Notes under the pieces: generated by a model
The model's database searches: none
Told to the model about the DNA's origin: nothing
What the model saw: the letters and a program-made list of their open reading frames with translations, nothing else
NCBI GenBank assembly: GCA_001899445.1
Contig: MPOA01000006.1
Span: 372,001-436,000, forward strand
Length of the DNA stretch: 64,000 bases
Direction: 5' to 3'
DNA from: Candidatus Desulfopertinax cowenii
Lineage (GTDB): Bacteria; Bacillota; Desulfotomaculia; Desulfotomaculales; Desulforudaceae
Shown here: one piece after another, positions 37,350 to 45,846 of the stretch
How the letters are laid out: each line of letters starts with the position of its first letter
How positions within the stretch are numbered: position 1 is the stretch's first letter
Translations under genes and position numbers: made by a program

Positions 37350-39275
37350 TTATTCCTGCTCCCACATTATCTTACCGCAATCCCGGAGGTCGTACCCGCC
37401 CAAGGCCCGCACGTCCGCCTGAAACTGCGGGTCGCAAATCACGTCTAAAAGCCGCTGCACCACCGGTTGCTCCCAGTAATCTTTCAGAATGCAAAGGTCG
37501 TAGCGTTCCTCGGCCACCGGCACGAAATCCAAACCCAGGGCGCCGGCCGCCGCCCGGATGCCCAGGCCACAATCGGCGGTGCCCCCGGCCACGGCTGTGG
37601 CCACGGCCATGTGGGTATACTCCTCGCGGTCGTAACCCTCCACCTGCCCGGGCGCGATTCCCCGAAGACGGAGATGGTAGTCCAGCAGCACCCGGGTGCC
37701 GGCGCCCCGCTGCCGGTTCACAAAGCGGACACCGTCCCGGGCCAAGTCTTTAAAACCCTTGATCCCTAGGGGATTCCCGGGAGCCACGATGAATCCCTGC
37801 TCCCGGTAGGCCAGGTTCAAAAGAACCACGCCCCGGCCGGGCAGGTACTTTTGAATGTAGGAAACGTTGTACTCCCCGGTGGCCTCGTCCAGCAGGTGGG
37901 TACCCGCCAGGTGCGCCTCGCCGCGCCGCAGGGCCAAAAGTCCCCCAAGGCTTCCCACGTGCGCCGAGGAAAGCGCGGCCTCGGGGTATTTCACCTTCAG
38001 GCGGTTGGCCAGTACGTCCAGCGCGAGATCATGACTGCCGATAATCACCGTAGTCTCCTCGATCTCAGCAAGCGGCCGCAGCAACTCAACCTTCACCGTC
38101 TGGCCAACCTCGAAACCCTCATGCAGACGAGGCACCACCAACAGCCCGTCCGCCCGGATCAGGGTCAGGATCAGACCGGCCCCCCGGCCCAGGGGCGTGC
38201 AGATGATCTTGTCGCCCACTTTGCCCAGCTTCACCCGGACGAACTCGTCCACCCCCATCGGAGAAACCACCCGGCGGGAGAGCACCGCGGGCACCCGGGG
38301 CCGGGGCGGAATCGCCCGCCCGAGCTTCGCGTAGATCACCGGTCGAACAAACAGCTCGCAGTTCAGCACGGCCGACACCGGGTATCCCGGGATGCCGAAG
38401 ACCGGCTTCCCGCGGATCTCTCCCAGGATCACCGGCTTGCCCGGCTTGATGCCCACCCCGTGGGTGAGCACCCGGCCCAGATCCGCGATCAGGTGAGCGC
38501 TGAAGTCCTCCCGCCCGGCCGAGGCCCCGGCGTTGATGATCACCAGGTCCGCGACTTCGACCGCCGCGTCCAGCGCGGCCCGCAGCCGATCGTAGTCGTC
38601 CGGGACGATCTCGTACCGCGTGAAGTCTGCGCCCCACTCTCGAACCAGCGCCCCCAGCACCCGGCTGTTGTACTCGACGATATCGCCGGGGCGCAGTTCC
38701 CCGCCCGGTTCCACCACCTCGGTCCCGGTGGGGATGAAGACCACCCGCGGCCGGGGGTGCACCTTGATCCGGGTGACCCCGCCGGCGAGAAGTCCGCCGA
38801 CGTCTACCGGCCGGACGACATGGCTAGCGGGCACGATCATCTCGGTGGCCACCAGGTCCTCGCCGATCACCCGCACGTGCTGCCACGGAAAGGCGGCGGC
38901 GGTGATCTCAAAGGTGTCCTCGCCGGTCCAGTGCACCTCCTCGATCATAATCACGGCGTCACAGCCTTCGGGCAGCGGGTCGCCGGTGTCCACCACGTGC
39001 GCCTGTTCCCCAACCCGCAGGGTCAGGGGCGTGGTCTCAGTGGCCCCGAAAGTGTCTCGGGCCCGAACGGCCAGCCCGTCCATGGCCGCAGCGTGAAAAT
39101 GGGGTGACGACACCACGGCAAACGCCGGTTCGGCAGTCACCCGGCCCACCGCCTCCGCGGCGGGGATTTCCTCCGGCGGCCCGGGAGAAAGCGCCCCGAT
39201 TTGACTCAGGTATTCCAGGTATTCTTGCCGCGCTTCCTCCAAGGGCTGTTCGGAAAGATAGACTCTTCTTTTCAT
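37350..39275 (-). CDS. MoeA fused to a C-terminal substrate-binding (PBP/LysR-type) domain
   Basis: A 641-residue fusion. Residues 1 to about 405 are a MoeA-type molybdopterin molybdotransferase: AAAMDGLAVRARDTFGA, GDPLPEGCDAVIMIEEV, GASAGREDFSAHL and GIPGYPVSAVLNCELF. The C-terminal 235 residues resemble a periplasmic-binding/LysR-substrate fold: IIGSHDLALDVLANRL, SSAHVGSLGGLLALRRGEAHLAGTHLLD, then FVNRQRGAGTRVLLDYHL. The attached domain may sense or deliver molybdate or tungstate. It precedes moaC (89-base gap) and follows a second moeA, which suggests separate handling of two metals or an insertion step plus a sensor. Confidence 0.92.
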   Translation of the reverse strand: MKRRVYLSEQPLEEARQEYLEYLSQIGALSPGPPEEIPAAEAVGRVTAEPAFAVVSSPHFHAAAMDGLAVRARDTFGATETTPLTLRVGEQAHVVDTGDPLPEGCDAVIMIEEVHWTGEDTFEITAAAFPWQHVRVIGEDLVATEMIVPASHVVRPVDVGGLLAGGVTRIKVHPRPRVVFIPTGTEVVEPGGELRPGDIVEYNSRVLGALVREWGADFTRYEIVPDDYDRLRAALDAAVEVADLVIINAGASAGREDFSAHLIADLGRVLTHGVGIKPGKPVILGEIRGKPVFGIPGYPVSAVLNCELFVRPVIYAKLGRAIPPRPRVPAVLSRRVVSPMGVDEFVRVKLGKVGDKIICTPLGRGAGLILTLIRADGLLVVPRLHEGFEVGQTVKVELLRPLAEIEETTVIIGSHDLALDVLANRLKVKYPEAALSSAHVGSLGGLLALRRGEAHLAGTHLLDEATGEYNVSYIQKYLPGRGVVLLNLAYREQGFIVAPGNPLGIKGFKDLARDGVRFVNRQRGAGTRVLLDYHLRLRGIAPGQVEGYDREEYTHMAVATAVAGGTADCGLGIRAAAGALGLDFVPVAEERYDLCILKDYWEQPVVQRLLDVICDPQFQADVRALGGYDLRDCGKIMWEQE

Positions 39276-39348
39276 GTTGGCCTCCGCTATTAATTTAGTT
39301 CGGATAAAATCAGAACAAAGCGGATTTTTAACTCCTGAATTCTGTATT

Positions 39349-40563
39349 CTAAAAAGGAATCACTTCCACTTCGTCGCTGGCGGCAACGCCCTGGCTTTCG
39401 AGGGGAATCCGTGCCAGGCCGTCGGCCCGAACCATGGTGGCGATCAAGCCGGACTTGCCCGGGATGGGCTCGGCAACAAGCTCCCCCCCGTCGCCCCGGC
39501 TCAACCGAACTCGGATATAGTCCTCCTTGCCCGCCTGGGAACTCACCGAACGCGTAAGGCGCGCCCGAACCGGAAACCGGCGGAAACCCGGGTCTAGCAG
39601 GGGGCGCCCCAGGAGCTGGAAGACCACCATGGCCGACACCGGGTGCCCGGGGAGCCCCAGGACCAGCTTGTGGCCGATGACCGCGCCGATCGTCGGCTTC
39701 CCGGGGCGCACCGCCAGGCCGTGGAACAGCACCCCCGGTTTTCCGAGGCTGGTCACTACGTCCACGGTCACGTCCCGGCGACCGACCGAACTGCCACCCG
39801 AAATCAGGACGGCCTCGGTCTCCCTCAGGGCACGGCGCACCGTCGCGGCCAGGGTCTCGAAATCATCGCCGATGATCCCGTACACCACCGGCTCGGCCCC
39901 GCACTCCCGTACCTGGCCGCCCAGGGTGTACGAGTTCACGTCTCGTACCTGGCCGAGCCGGGGATGCCTGTCCACCGGAACCACCTCGTCCCCGGTGGTA
40001 ATGATACCGACCCGGAGCGGCCGACGGATCCGAACCGCACTCACCCCGGCCGCGGCCAAAAGCCCCACGTCCTGGGGCCGCAGGCGATGGCCACGTGGAA
40101 GGAGCAGAACACCCTGTTTTAAATCGTCACCGCGCCGGACGGTGTTCTCTCCCGGCGCCACCGGCCGGGTCACCCCGATGGTTTTCTCGTCCAGTTCCTC
40201 GGTATACTCGACCATCACTACGGCGTCGGCGCCCTCCGGCAGCATGCCCCCGGTGGCGATCCGGAAAGCCTGGCCGGTCTCCAGGTGCCCCTGGGGAGCC
40301 TGGCCCATCAGCACTTCCCCGACGACGTCCAAGTAAGCCGGCAACCCCTCCGAGGCGCCGAAAGTATCCGCCGCCCTTACCGCGTACCCGTCCATCGTGG
40401 ACCGGTCAAACGCCGGCACGTCCTCCGGGGCGAAAACGTCTTCGGCCAAGGTCCGGTGCAGCACATCCCGCAGCCCCAGCCGCTCCACCGGAGTGTCAAG
40501 CCGCACGTGCTCGCGTAGAATTGAAAGTGCATCGGCAATCACGTAAGCCCGAAAAAGATCCAA
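39349..40563 (-). CDS. moeA: MoeA-type molybdopterin molybdotransferase
   Basis: The 404-residue product inserts molybdate (or tungstate) into adenylylated molybdopterin. Motifs: FDRSTMDGYAVRAADTFGASEG, TGGMLPEGADAVVMVEYTE, ISGGSSVGRRDVTVDVV and GLPGHPVSAMVVFQLL. All four MoeA domains appear present, with normal length. It is the first gene of the leftward cofactor block and is followed by a MoeA fusion of about 30% similar layout, so the two are paralogues. The start has no strong binding site; TTG at 40563 is the predicted start. Confidence 0.93.
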   Translation of the reverse strand: MDLFRAYVIADALSILREHVRLDTPVERLGLRDVLHRTLAEDVFAPEDVPAFDRSTMDGYAVRAADTFGASEGLPAYLDVVGEVLMGQAPQGHLETGQAFRIATGGMLPEGADAVVMVEYTEELDEKTIGVTRPVAPGENTVRRGDDLKQGVLLLPRGHRLRPQDVGLLAAAGVSAVRIRRPLRVGIITTGDEVVPVDRHPRLGQVRDVNSYTLGGQVRECGAEPVVYGIIGDDFETLAATVRRALRETEAVLISGGSSVGRRDVTVDVVTSLGKPGVLFHGLAVRPGKPTIGAVIGHKLVLGLPGHPVSAMVVFQLLGRPLLDPGFRRFPVRARLTRSVSSQAGKEDYIRVRLSRGDGGELVAEPIPGKSGLIATMVRADGLARIPLESQGVAASDEVEVIPF

Positions 40564-40648
40564 ATTAAACTTGCCTCCAGTCCCAGAATCTACCTCATCT
40601 TACCATATTCTCTCCCCTACTTTAAAGAGCTACGACACCAAGCGTAAA

Positions 40649-40675
40649 GGGGTCGGGCACGTTGCCCCCGGCCCC
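40649..40675. repeat. GGGGTCGGGCA-type palindrome (REP-like)
   Basis: GGGGTCGGGCA faces TGCCC-CCGGCCCC across a 3-base loop, with two bulges, between the divergent moeA and Spy-like genes. Palindromes of the form GGGGTC-GGCAC are common as REP sequences of RAYT transposases. No RAYT gene is in the window. Confidence 0.45.
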
Positions 40676-40798
40676 GGAAATAAATACGTCCAGCTACTCG
40701 AAACCAATCGTTTGCACTTTTGTTGACGCCTGTTCACAAATCAGCCACATTTGCCGGCTATACTGATACTCAAGCAAAGAGCAAAGGAGGTGATCCCC

Positions 40799-41284
40799 TT
40801 GCGACGCACCCTCATTCCTCTCGTGCTCACCCTGGTCCTGGTCTTCGCGGTGGCGCAGGTGGCCGCGGCGGCCTGGGGGCAGGGCTTCGGCGGGCGGGGA
40901 ATCGGTGCCGTCGGCTGGACCAATCTCGCCCAGGAACTCGAGATAACCGCCGAACAATTCACCCAGATCCAGGAACTGCAGCGCCAGCACTTCACCAGAA
41001 CGAACGAAATCCAAAACCAGCTGCGGCAAACCCGCCAGGAATTGCGGATGCAGCGTTGGAATCCCGACGCCGACCCGGCTCGCGTTCAAGCGCAGATCGG
41101 GAAGATCGCGGAACTCCGTGACCAACTGCGGCAGGAAGTTGCCCGGTACCGGGCCGAATTACGCGTTATCCTGACCGAAGAACAACTGGCTAAATGGGCT
41201 GAACTGCGCCGCGGCGGTCCTTGCCCCAAGCCCGGCGGACCGCTGACCGGCACCCCGCGCGGGCAGGGCGGCCCCTGGCAGTAA
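40799..41284 (+). CDS. Spy/CpxP-like exported helical protein (LTxxQ family)
   Basis: A 161-residue protein with a signal peptide (LRRTLIPLVLTLVLVFAVAQVAAAA) and a long-helix body with repeated NQLRQTRQELR and LRDQLRQEVARYR heptads, ending in the LTEEQLAKW motif of the Spy/CpxP family. In Gram-negatives such proteins are periplasmic chaperones or metal/stress sensors tied to two-component systems. Here it lies just ahead of a response regulator and kinase, but in a cell with no outer membrane. The TTG start is preceded by AAGGAGGTGATCC, a complete match to the 16S rRNA 3' end. The proline- and glycine-rich C-terminus (CPKPGGPLTGTPRG) carries the only cysteine. Confidence 0.8.
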   Translation: MRRTLIPLVLTLVLVFAVAQVAAAAWGQGFGGRGIGAVGWTNLAQELEITAEQFTQIQELQRQHFTRTNEIQNQLRQTRQELRMQRWNPDADPARVQAQIGKIAELRDQLRQEVARYRAELRVILTEEQLAKWAELRRGGPCPKPGGPLTGTPRGQGGPWQ

Positions 41285-41303
41285 GCGGCATTAGAGGAGC
41301 ATA

Positions 41304-41339
41304 CCGGGGGGATGGGTAGTCATTTACCTGTCCCCCCGG
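41304..41339 (+). terminator. Hairpin after the Spy-like gene
   Basis: CCGGGGGGA pairs with TCCCCCCGG around an 18-base loop, 20 bases after the stop. The T tract is weak (GCGTTTG). The loop contains CCTG next to TCCCC, as in the repeats just downstream. Confidence 0.5.
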
Positions 41340-41440
41340 GCGTTTGTACTGACCGGAAAGTTGGTGTACACTGAAACCGTCGGAAACAAGAAAGGTAAGG
41401 GAAGGCAATAAGAGAGTAGGCGCCTTTTTAGCTTTAGCAC

Positions 41441-41529
41441 TCTAAGGGGGAGTCTGCTAAAAAACATGCCTGTCCCCTTTTCTGGCAGTCTAAGGGGGAG
41501 TCTGCTAAAAAAGTAGCCTGTCCCCTTTT
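41441..41529 (+). repeat. Two tandem 41-bp repeats, each an imperfect hairpin, ahead of the response regulator
   Basis: Two copies (41441-41481 and 41489-41529, period 48) share TCTAAGGGGGAGTCTGCTAA, then AAAA, and the ending GCCTGTCCCCTTTT. Within each copy AAGGGG(GA) can pair with (T)CCCCTT, followed by TTTT, so each looks like a terminator-type hairpin. The second copy ends only 17 bases before the GTG start of the next gene. The GGGGACAGGC core (reverse strand) resembles REP sequences of RAYT elements. Confidence 0.8.
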
Positions 41530-41546
41530 ACGGGAGGAGGTTTACC

Positions 41547-42230
41547 GTGCACGCCGGCGTGATTCTGCTGGTGGAAGACGAACAGGCAGTCCAGGAGGTG
41601 GCCCGGCTGTACCTGGAAAAAGATGGTTTTCGGGTGGTGTCGGCCGTTGACGGTGAGGAAGCACTGGAACAGGTCCGCTCGGCCAACCCCGACCTGGTGA
41701 TCCTCGACATCATGCTGCCCAAGAAAGACGGGTGGACCGTCTGCCGCGAAATCCGCCGGCATTTGTCCGTTCCCATCATTATGCTCTCGGCCAAAGGCGA
41801 AGAATACGACCGGGTGCTCGGCCTGGAACTGGGGGCCGACGACTACGTTACGAAACCCTTCAGCCCCCGGGAACTGGTAGCCCGGGTGAAAGCCGTGCTG
41901 CGCCGGAGCAGCGCGGCCGGAACAAACTCAACCGAACCAGCACTCCGTTATCCGGGGCTGACTGTCGACACCGTGGCCCACCTGGTAGAGGTCGAGGGCC
42001 GGGCCGTGTCACTGACTCCAAAGGAGTTCGAACTGCTGGCCTTCTTGGCGGCCCGGCCCCGGCGCGTTTTCAGCCGAGAACAACTCTTGGCCGCCGTCTG
42101 GGGTTACGAATATCCGGGTGACACCCGCACTGTGGACACCCACATCAAGCGGCTGCGCGAAAAGCTGCGGGGCACCGGCCGCAGTTACCTGAAAACGGTC
42201 TGGGGCCTCGGCTACAAGTTCGAGGTGTAG
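41547..42230 (+). CDS. OmpR/PhoB-family response regulator
   Basis: The 227-residue product has a receiver domain with DE at 11-12, phospho-acceptor D54 in LVILDIMLP, and K in YVTKPFSP. It is followed by a winged-helix DNA-binding domain (SLTPKEFELLAFLAARP, REQLLAAVWGYEYPGDTRTVDTHIKRLREKL). GGAGGAGG precedes the GTG start. The kinase gene begins 4 bases after the stop, so they form one operon. Targets may include the Spy-like gene just upstream, by analogy with CpxR, but no operator was identified. Confidence 0.95.
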   Translation: MHAGVILLVEDEQAVQEVARLYLEKDGFRVVSAVDGEEALEQVRSANPDLVILDIMLPKKDGWTVCREIRRHLSVPIIMLSAKGEEYDRVLGLELGADDYVTKPFSPRELVARVKAVLRRSSAAGTNSTEPALRYPGLTVDTVAHLVEVEGRAVSLTPKEFELLAFLAARPRRVFSREQLLAAVWGYEYPGDTRTVDTHIKRLREKLRGTGRSYLKTVWGLGYKFEV

Positions 42231-42234
42231 GTCG

Positions 42235-43998
42235 GTGTCCAGCATCCTGGGCCGCCTGTTCGGCTCCTACCTGGCAGTAATCTTCATCACCCTAGCCGCG
42301 GTGCACCTGGCCACGTCCTACCTCTTTGCCGACTATTACTTCGCCGCCAAGGAAAGGGAAATGCTCCGGGACGCCGAAAATCTGGCCGCCGCCCTTTCCG
42401 GAGAACCACACCCTTACGGCTCCCCTGGCCCGGGAAGGAACCCATTGTTCTGGCTGGAAGAACGGGTGGTGGTACTGGACCGCCGGCAACTCGAAGCCGG
42501 AATGCACGGTCGCAGTCCCGGTCGGCGGACGTGGCTGGGAACCGAAGAAACAACCCTGCTCCTGGCCGGTGAACCGGCGGCCACCCGGCGGTTGTTGCCC
42601 CTTTTGGAGAAAGAAGTCCTCGCGGTGGCGGCACCAATCATGGATCAAAACGCTGAGGTCACCGGTGCGGTACTGATGTTCGCGCCCGTAGCGGACCTGG
42701 ACGCTACGGTAGCGGCCGTGCGCCGCATCACCCTGTCGGCGGCCGGTCTGACCGTGCTGTTGGCTGCCGCCCTCAGTTTCTGGCTTTCTCGTTCCCTAAC
42801 CCGACCGCTGCGCGAGATGAGCCGGGTTTCAGTGGAAATGGCCCGGGGTAACTTCGACCGGCGGGTGCCGATCAACCGCCGCGACGAGATCGGACAACTG
42901 GCCGAAAACCTGAACCTCCTCGCCAGCTCGCTGGACCGGTCCATCGGCGAACTCGCCCGGGAAAAGGGCAAGCTGGAAAGCATCGTCGCCAACATGGCCG
43001 AGGGTGTGCTCGCCGTGGATACCGCCCGCCGGGTGATCCTGGCCAATGACCCGGCCCGGAACACGCTGCGGCTCGGCACCGGAGACGGTTCCGTCCCGGC
43101 GGACCAAACAATCGCCGTCCCGGAACTGGCGGTGCTCTTCGACACAGTGACCGCCGCAGGCGACCGCCGGTCCACCGAACTGGAACTGAACGGCACCCAT
43201 CTCCTGGTCCAGTGTTCCCCCCTGCGCCACCGGGACGGCCGAATTTTCGGCGCGGTGGCCGTGCTCCAGGACATCACCACCCTTCGCAAGCTGGAGCAGA
43301 TGCGGCGGGACTTCGTGGCCAACGTCTCCCACGAGTTGCGGACCCCGCTCACCGCGGTGCAGGGCATTATCGAGGGGCTCATTGACGGCGTGATTTCCGA
43401 AGCCGACGCCCGGGAGCACTACCTGCAGGTGGCCCACCGTGAAACCCTGCGCATGAACCGGCTGGTCCAGGATCTGCTGGACCTGGCCGCGCTCGAGGCC
43501 GGCCGTACCGACTGGGAACTCCACGCCGTGGAAATCGGGGAGGTCCTGGCCCGGGTCAAAACCCGGCTCCAAGCGCCCCTCACCAAAAAGGGGCTTTCTA
43601 TCCACGCGGTGCTGCCCCCGGACCTGCCGCCGCTCCTGGCCAACGAAAGCAAGCTGGAACAGGTGCTCACCAACCTGGTGGAAAACGCGGTCCGCTTTTC
43701 CCCGTCCGGTGGCAAAATCACCGTAACCGCCACGGAACAGCCGGGCGACAAAATAACGGTCGCCGTCCAGGACCGGGGGCCGGGCATTCCGCCGGCCGAC
43801 CTGCCCCACATCTGGGACCGCTTCTACCGGGTTGAAAAGTCGCGTACCCGGAAGGCCGGCGGCACCGGGCTCGGGCTGGCCATCGTCAAGCAGATTGTGG
43901 AGGCCCAGGGCGGCGAAGTCGGGGTCGAGAGCACCCCGGGAGAAGGCACCGTTTTCCGGTTCACCCTCCCGGCGGCCTACCCGGAAGAAGACCATTGA
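42235..43998 (+). CDS. Membrane sensor histidine kinase (PhoR/ResE/WalK type)
   Basis: A 587-residue kinase. Helix 1 is about residues 9-31, an external sensor of about 130 residues follows, and helix 2 is about 165-186. Then come HAMP (186-240), a PAS domain (about 245-350), HisKA with H366 in FVANVSHELRTPL, and HATPase with NLVENAVRFSP (N box), DRGPGIPPADLPHIWDRFYRVEKS (G1/F) and GTGLGLAIVKQIV (G2). The domain order matches PhoR-like kinases of Firmicutes. The external part lacks a motif I can name. The GTG start is 4 bases after the regulator stop. Confidence 0.95.
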   Translation: MSSILGRLFGSYLAVIFITLAAVHLATSYLFADYYFAAKEREMLRDAENLAAALSGEPHPYGSPGPGRNPLFWLEERVVVLDRRQLEAGMHGRSPGRRTWLGTEETTLLLAGEPAATRRLLPLLEKEVLAVAAPIMDQNAEVTGAVLMFAPVADLDATVAAVRRITLSAAGLTVLLAAALSFWLSRSLTRPLREMSRVSVEMARGNFDRRVPINRRDEIGQLAENLNLLASSLDRSIGELAREKGKLESIVANMAEGVLAVDTARRVILANDPARNTLRLGTGDGSVPADQTIAVPELAVLFDTVTAAGDRRSTELELNGTHLLVQCSPLRHRDGRIFGAVAVLQDITTLRKLEQMRRDFVANVSHELRTPLTAVQGIIEGLIDGVISEADAREHYLQVAHRETLRMNRLVQDLLDLAALEAGRTDWELHAVEIGEVLARVKTRLQAPLTKKGLSIHAVLPPDLPPLLANESKLEQVLTNLVENAVRFSPSGGKITVTATEQPGDKITVAVQDRGPGIPPADLPHIWDRFYRVEKSRTRKAGGTGLGLAIVKQIVEAQGGEVGVESTPGEGTVFRFTLPAAYPEEDH

Positions 43999-44049
43999 AC
44001 ATTCGCGGCCTTGTCGCGCCGGTCTGCGGAATATGACGCCCAGATGTGG

Positions 44050-45114
44050 TTACCTAAGACTCCCAAACAGCATGCCCGTAGCGGTAGCCGCCAACACCAC
44101 GAGCCCGATGTACACCAGCGCCTTCTGGGTGCCAATGATCTTCCGGATTACCAGCATGTTCGGCAGACTGAGCGCCGGTCCGGCCAGCAACAGCGCCAGC
44201 GCCGGCCCTTTGCCCATGCCCATCTCCGTGAGCGCCTTGATGATAGGCACCTCGGTCAGCGTGGAAAAGTACATGAGCGCCCCGATCATCGCGGCGATCA
44301 GATTGGCCGAGAGACTGTTACCGCCGACGTACCCGGCCACCCAAGCGTGCGGCACAGCGTATTTCAGGGCGCCGGCCAGGAAAACTCCCACCAGCAATAT
44401 CGGCACGATCAGCCGGCCCAGGGTGTAGGTTTCCCGCAGCCACTCCCGCACCTCGTCACCGGTGAACCAAAGCTTCAGAACGATCACCAGAATGGCGAGC
44501 AAAACGGCGAGCACCGCCAAGTAGGTGAAAAGGGACAAGTGGAGGCTCCCGGCCAGCAAAACGGCGACCAGGGGGCCGAGAAACACCAGCGTGGATGTCA
44601 ACGACTTCCCAGCCGCGGTACCCGCCGCGGGGTTGAACCCTTCGCCGGCCGCGACCGCTTCGGCGCGGGCCGCTTCCTCGCGCCGGTAAAGAACCGCCAT
44701 TACCAGCCCGATGACAATCGAAAACAACACGGCCCCGACCGCGCGGGCGACGCCCAACTCGAAGCCCAGCAGGCGGGCCGTGAATACGATGGCCAACAGG
44801 TTGATGGCCGGACCGGCGTACAGAAAGGTGATGGCCGGACCGATTCCGGAGCCCTTGCGGTAGATGCCAGCAAAGAGCGGCAGTATTGTGCAGGAACAAA
44901 CGGCCAGCACCGTTCCCGATACCGAGGCCACACCGTAGGATACGCATTTTTTTGTCGCCGGGCCGAAATACTTCAGCACGGCCGCGCTGGACACGGCCAC
45001 CGCGATGCCGCCCGCGATGAAGAAGGCCGGAACCAAGCAGGTCAACAGATGCAGATCAAGGTATTCCAGCAGCTCGTGGTAGCCGCTGAGGAAAGCATTG
45101 AAAAAATGCTCCAA
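44050..45114 (-). CDS. Permease of the PF03773/ArsP_1 type
   Basis: The 354-residue membrane protein has two groups of four helices separated by a cytoplasmic stretch with RREEAARAEAVAAGEG. The family motif CSCTILPLFAGIYRKGSGIGPAITFLYAGPAINLL is near residue 95, and a mirrored PIIKALTEMGMGKGPALALLLAGPALSLPN is near 290. Relatives include an organoarsenical exporter (ArsP) and many permeases of unknown substrate. The CxC pair and Cys57 could bind a soft metal. It converges on the kinase gene (51-base gap). No regulator lies beside it. Confidence 0.85.
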   Translation of the reverse strand: MEHFFNAFLSGYHELLEYLDLHLLTCLVPAFFIAGGIAVAVSSAAVLKYFGPATKKCVSYGVASVSGTVLAVCSCTILPLFAGIYRKGSGIGPAITFLYAGPAINLLAIVFTARLLGFELGVARAVGAVLFSIVIGLVMAVLYRREEAARAEAVAAGEGFNPAAGTAAGKSLTSTLVFLGPLVAVLLAGSLHLSLFTYLAVLAVLLAILVIVLKLWFTGDEVREWLRETYTLGRLIVPILLVGVFLAGALKYAVPHAWVAGYVGGNSLSANLIAAMIGALMYFSTLTEVPIIKALTEMGMGKGPALALLLAGPALSLPNMLVIRKIIGTQKALVYIGLVVLAATATGMLFGSLR

Positions 45115-45193
45115 GGAATTTGAGCCCCCGTTCCGTTCAATTAGTCAGTAAGAAAGAGGATGCAACCGGTACGGTTGAAGACGGCGGACGGTG

Positions 45194-45745
45194 CTAGCGG
45201 CCCGGCACCACGCTGCCCCGGCCCGGAATAATTCCCCCGTGAATGATGCGGGCGTCGGAAACGCTGAAGAAGATTCTGGGGTCGTAATTGTTTAAGACCT
45301 TCAGGGCCCGGGGCAGGTTCTTCCGCTTCAGGAACAGGAACAAGATTTTCCGGTAGCCGTCCCGCCCCTCGCCGGTCACCAGCGTGACGCCGAATCCCTC
45401 TTTGCGGAACAGGGCGGTCAACTCGTCCACCTTCGTTACCGGAGGAAATACTTGCAGGGACACAAACCCCATGGCCAGCCTCTCCTCCATGATGCTTCCC
45501 GCCAGGTTCCCGGTGGCGAACCCGGCGGCATAGGCGATGATCTTGCCCGGATCGGTCAGGCCGTCCTGCAAGACGTAATTCAGGATCATGATAAAGATGC
45601 TGACCTCCAGAAAGCCGACCAGGCTGGCCTGCCACTTCCGGCCGCGGGTCAGCAAAAGCATCCGGAGCACGTCCAGGGACATGTCGGCGACTCGAGCGCA
45701 GAAAATCAGGATATAGCCGAACACCATTCCAATCCAGGGTTCCAT
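45194..45745 (-). CDS. UPF0316/DUF2179-type membrane protein
   Basis: A 183-residue protein with three N-terminal helices (about 5-25, 38-58 and 62-80) and the conserved CARVADMSLDVLRMLLLTRGRKW loop. The soluble C-terminal domain resembles the DUF2179 fold (GFGVTLVTGEGRDGYRKILFLFLKRKNL, then IIHGG). Related C-terminal domains occur in YitT-family membrane proteins; function is unknown. The ATG at 45745 follows GAGGAG. It is 79 bases upstream of the permease gene on the same strand. Confidence 0.8.
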   Translation of the reverse strand: MEPWIGMVFGYILIFCARVADMSLDVLRMLLLTRGRKWQASLVGFLEVSIFIMILNYVLQDGLTDPGKIIAYAAGFATGNLAGSIMEERLAMGFVSLQVFPPVTKVDELTALFRKEGFGVTLVTGEGRDGYRKILFLFLKRKNLPRALKVLNNYDPRIFFSVSDARIIHGGIIPGRGSVVPGR

Positions 45746-45846
45746 TTCCTGCTCCTCTCCCCACCAGACAGATAGCAAGGAAAAAGCAGCTTACCAAGTT
45801 GCCTCCCCTTTCCGATTCTCAAGAGTATACAGCCTCGCTACCGCTG

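Noticed and set aside
37851-39107. A 418-codon plus-strand frame opposite the MoeA fusion
   Set aside because: Composition is His/Gln/Pro-rich noise antisense to a clear MoeA domain.
41441-41529. A CRISPR array
   Set aside because: Only two repeat units, spaced by 7 bases, with hairpin character and no cas genes; too short and wrongly spaced for an array.
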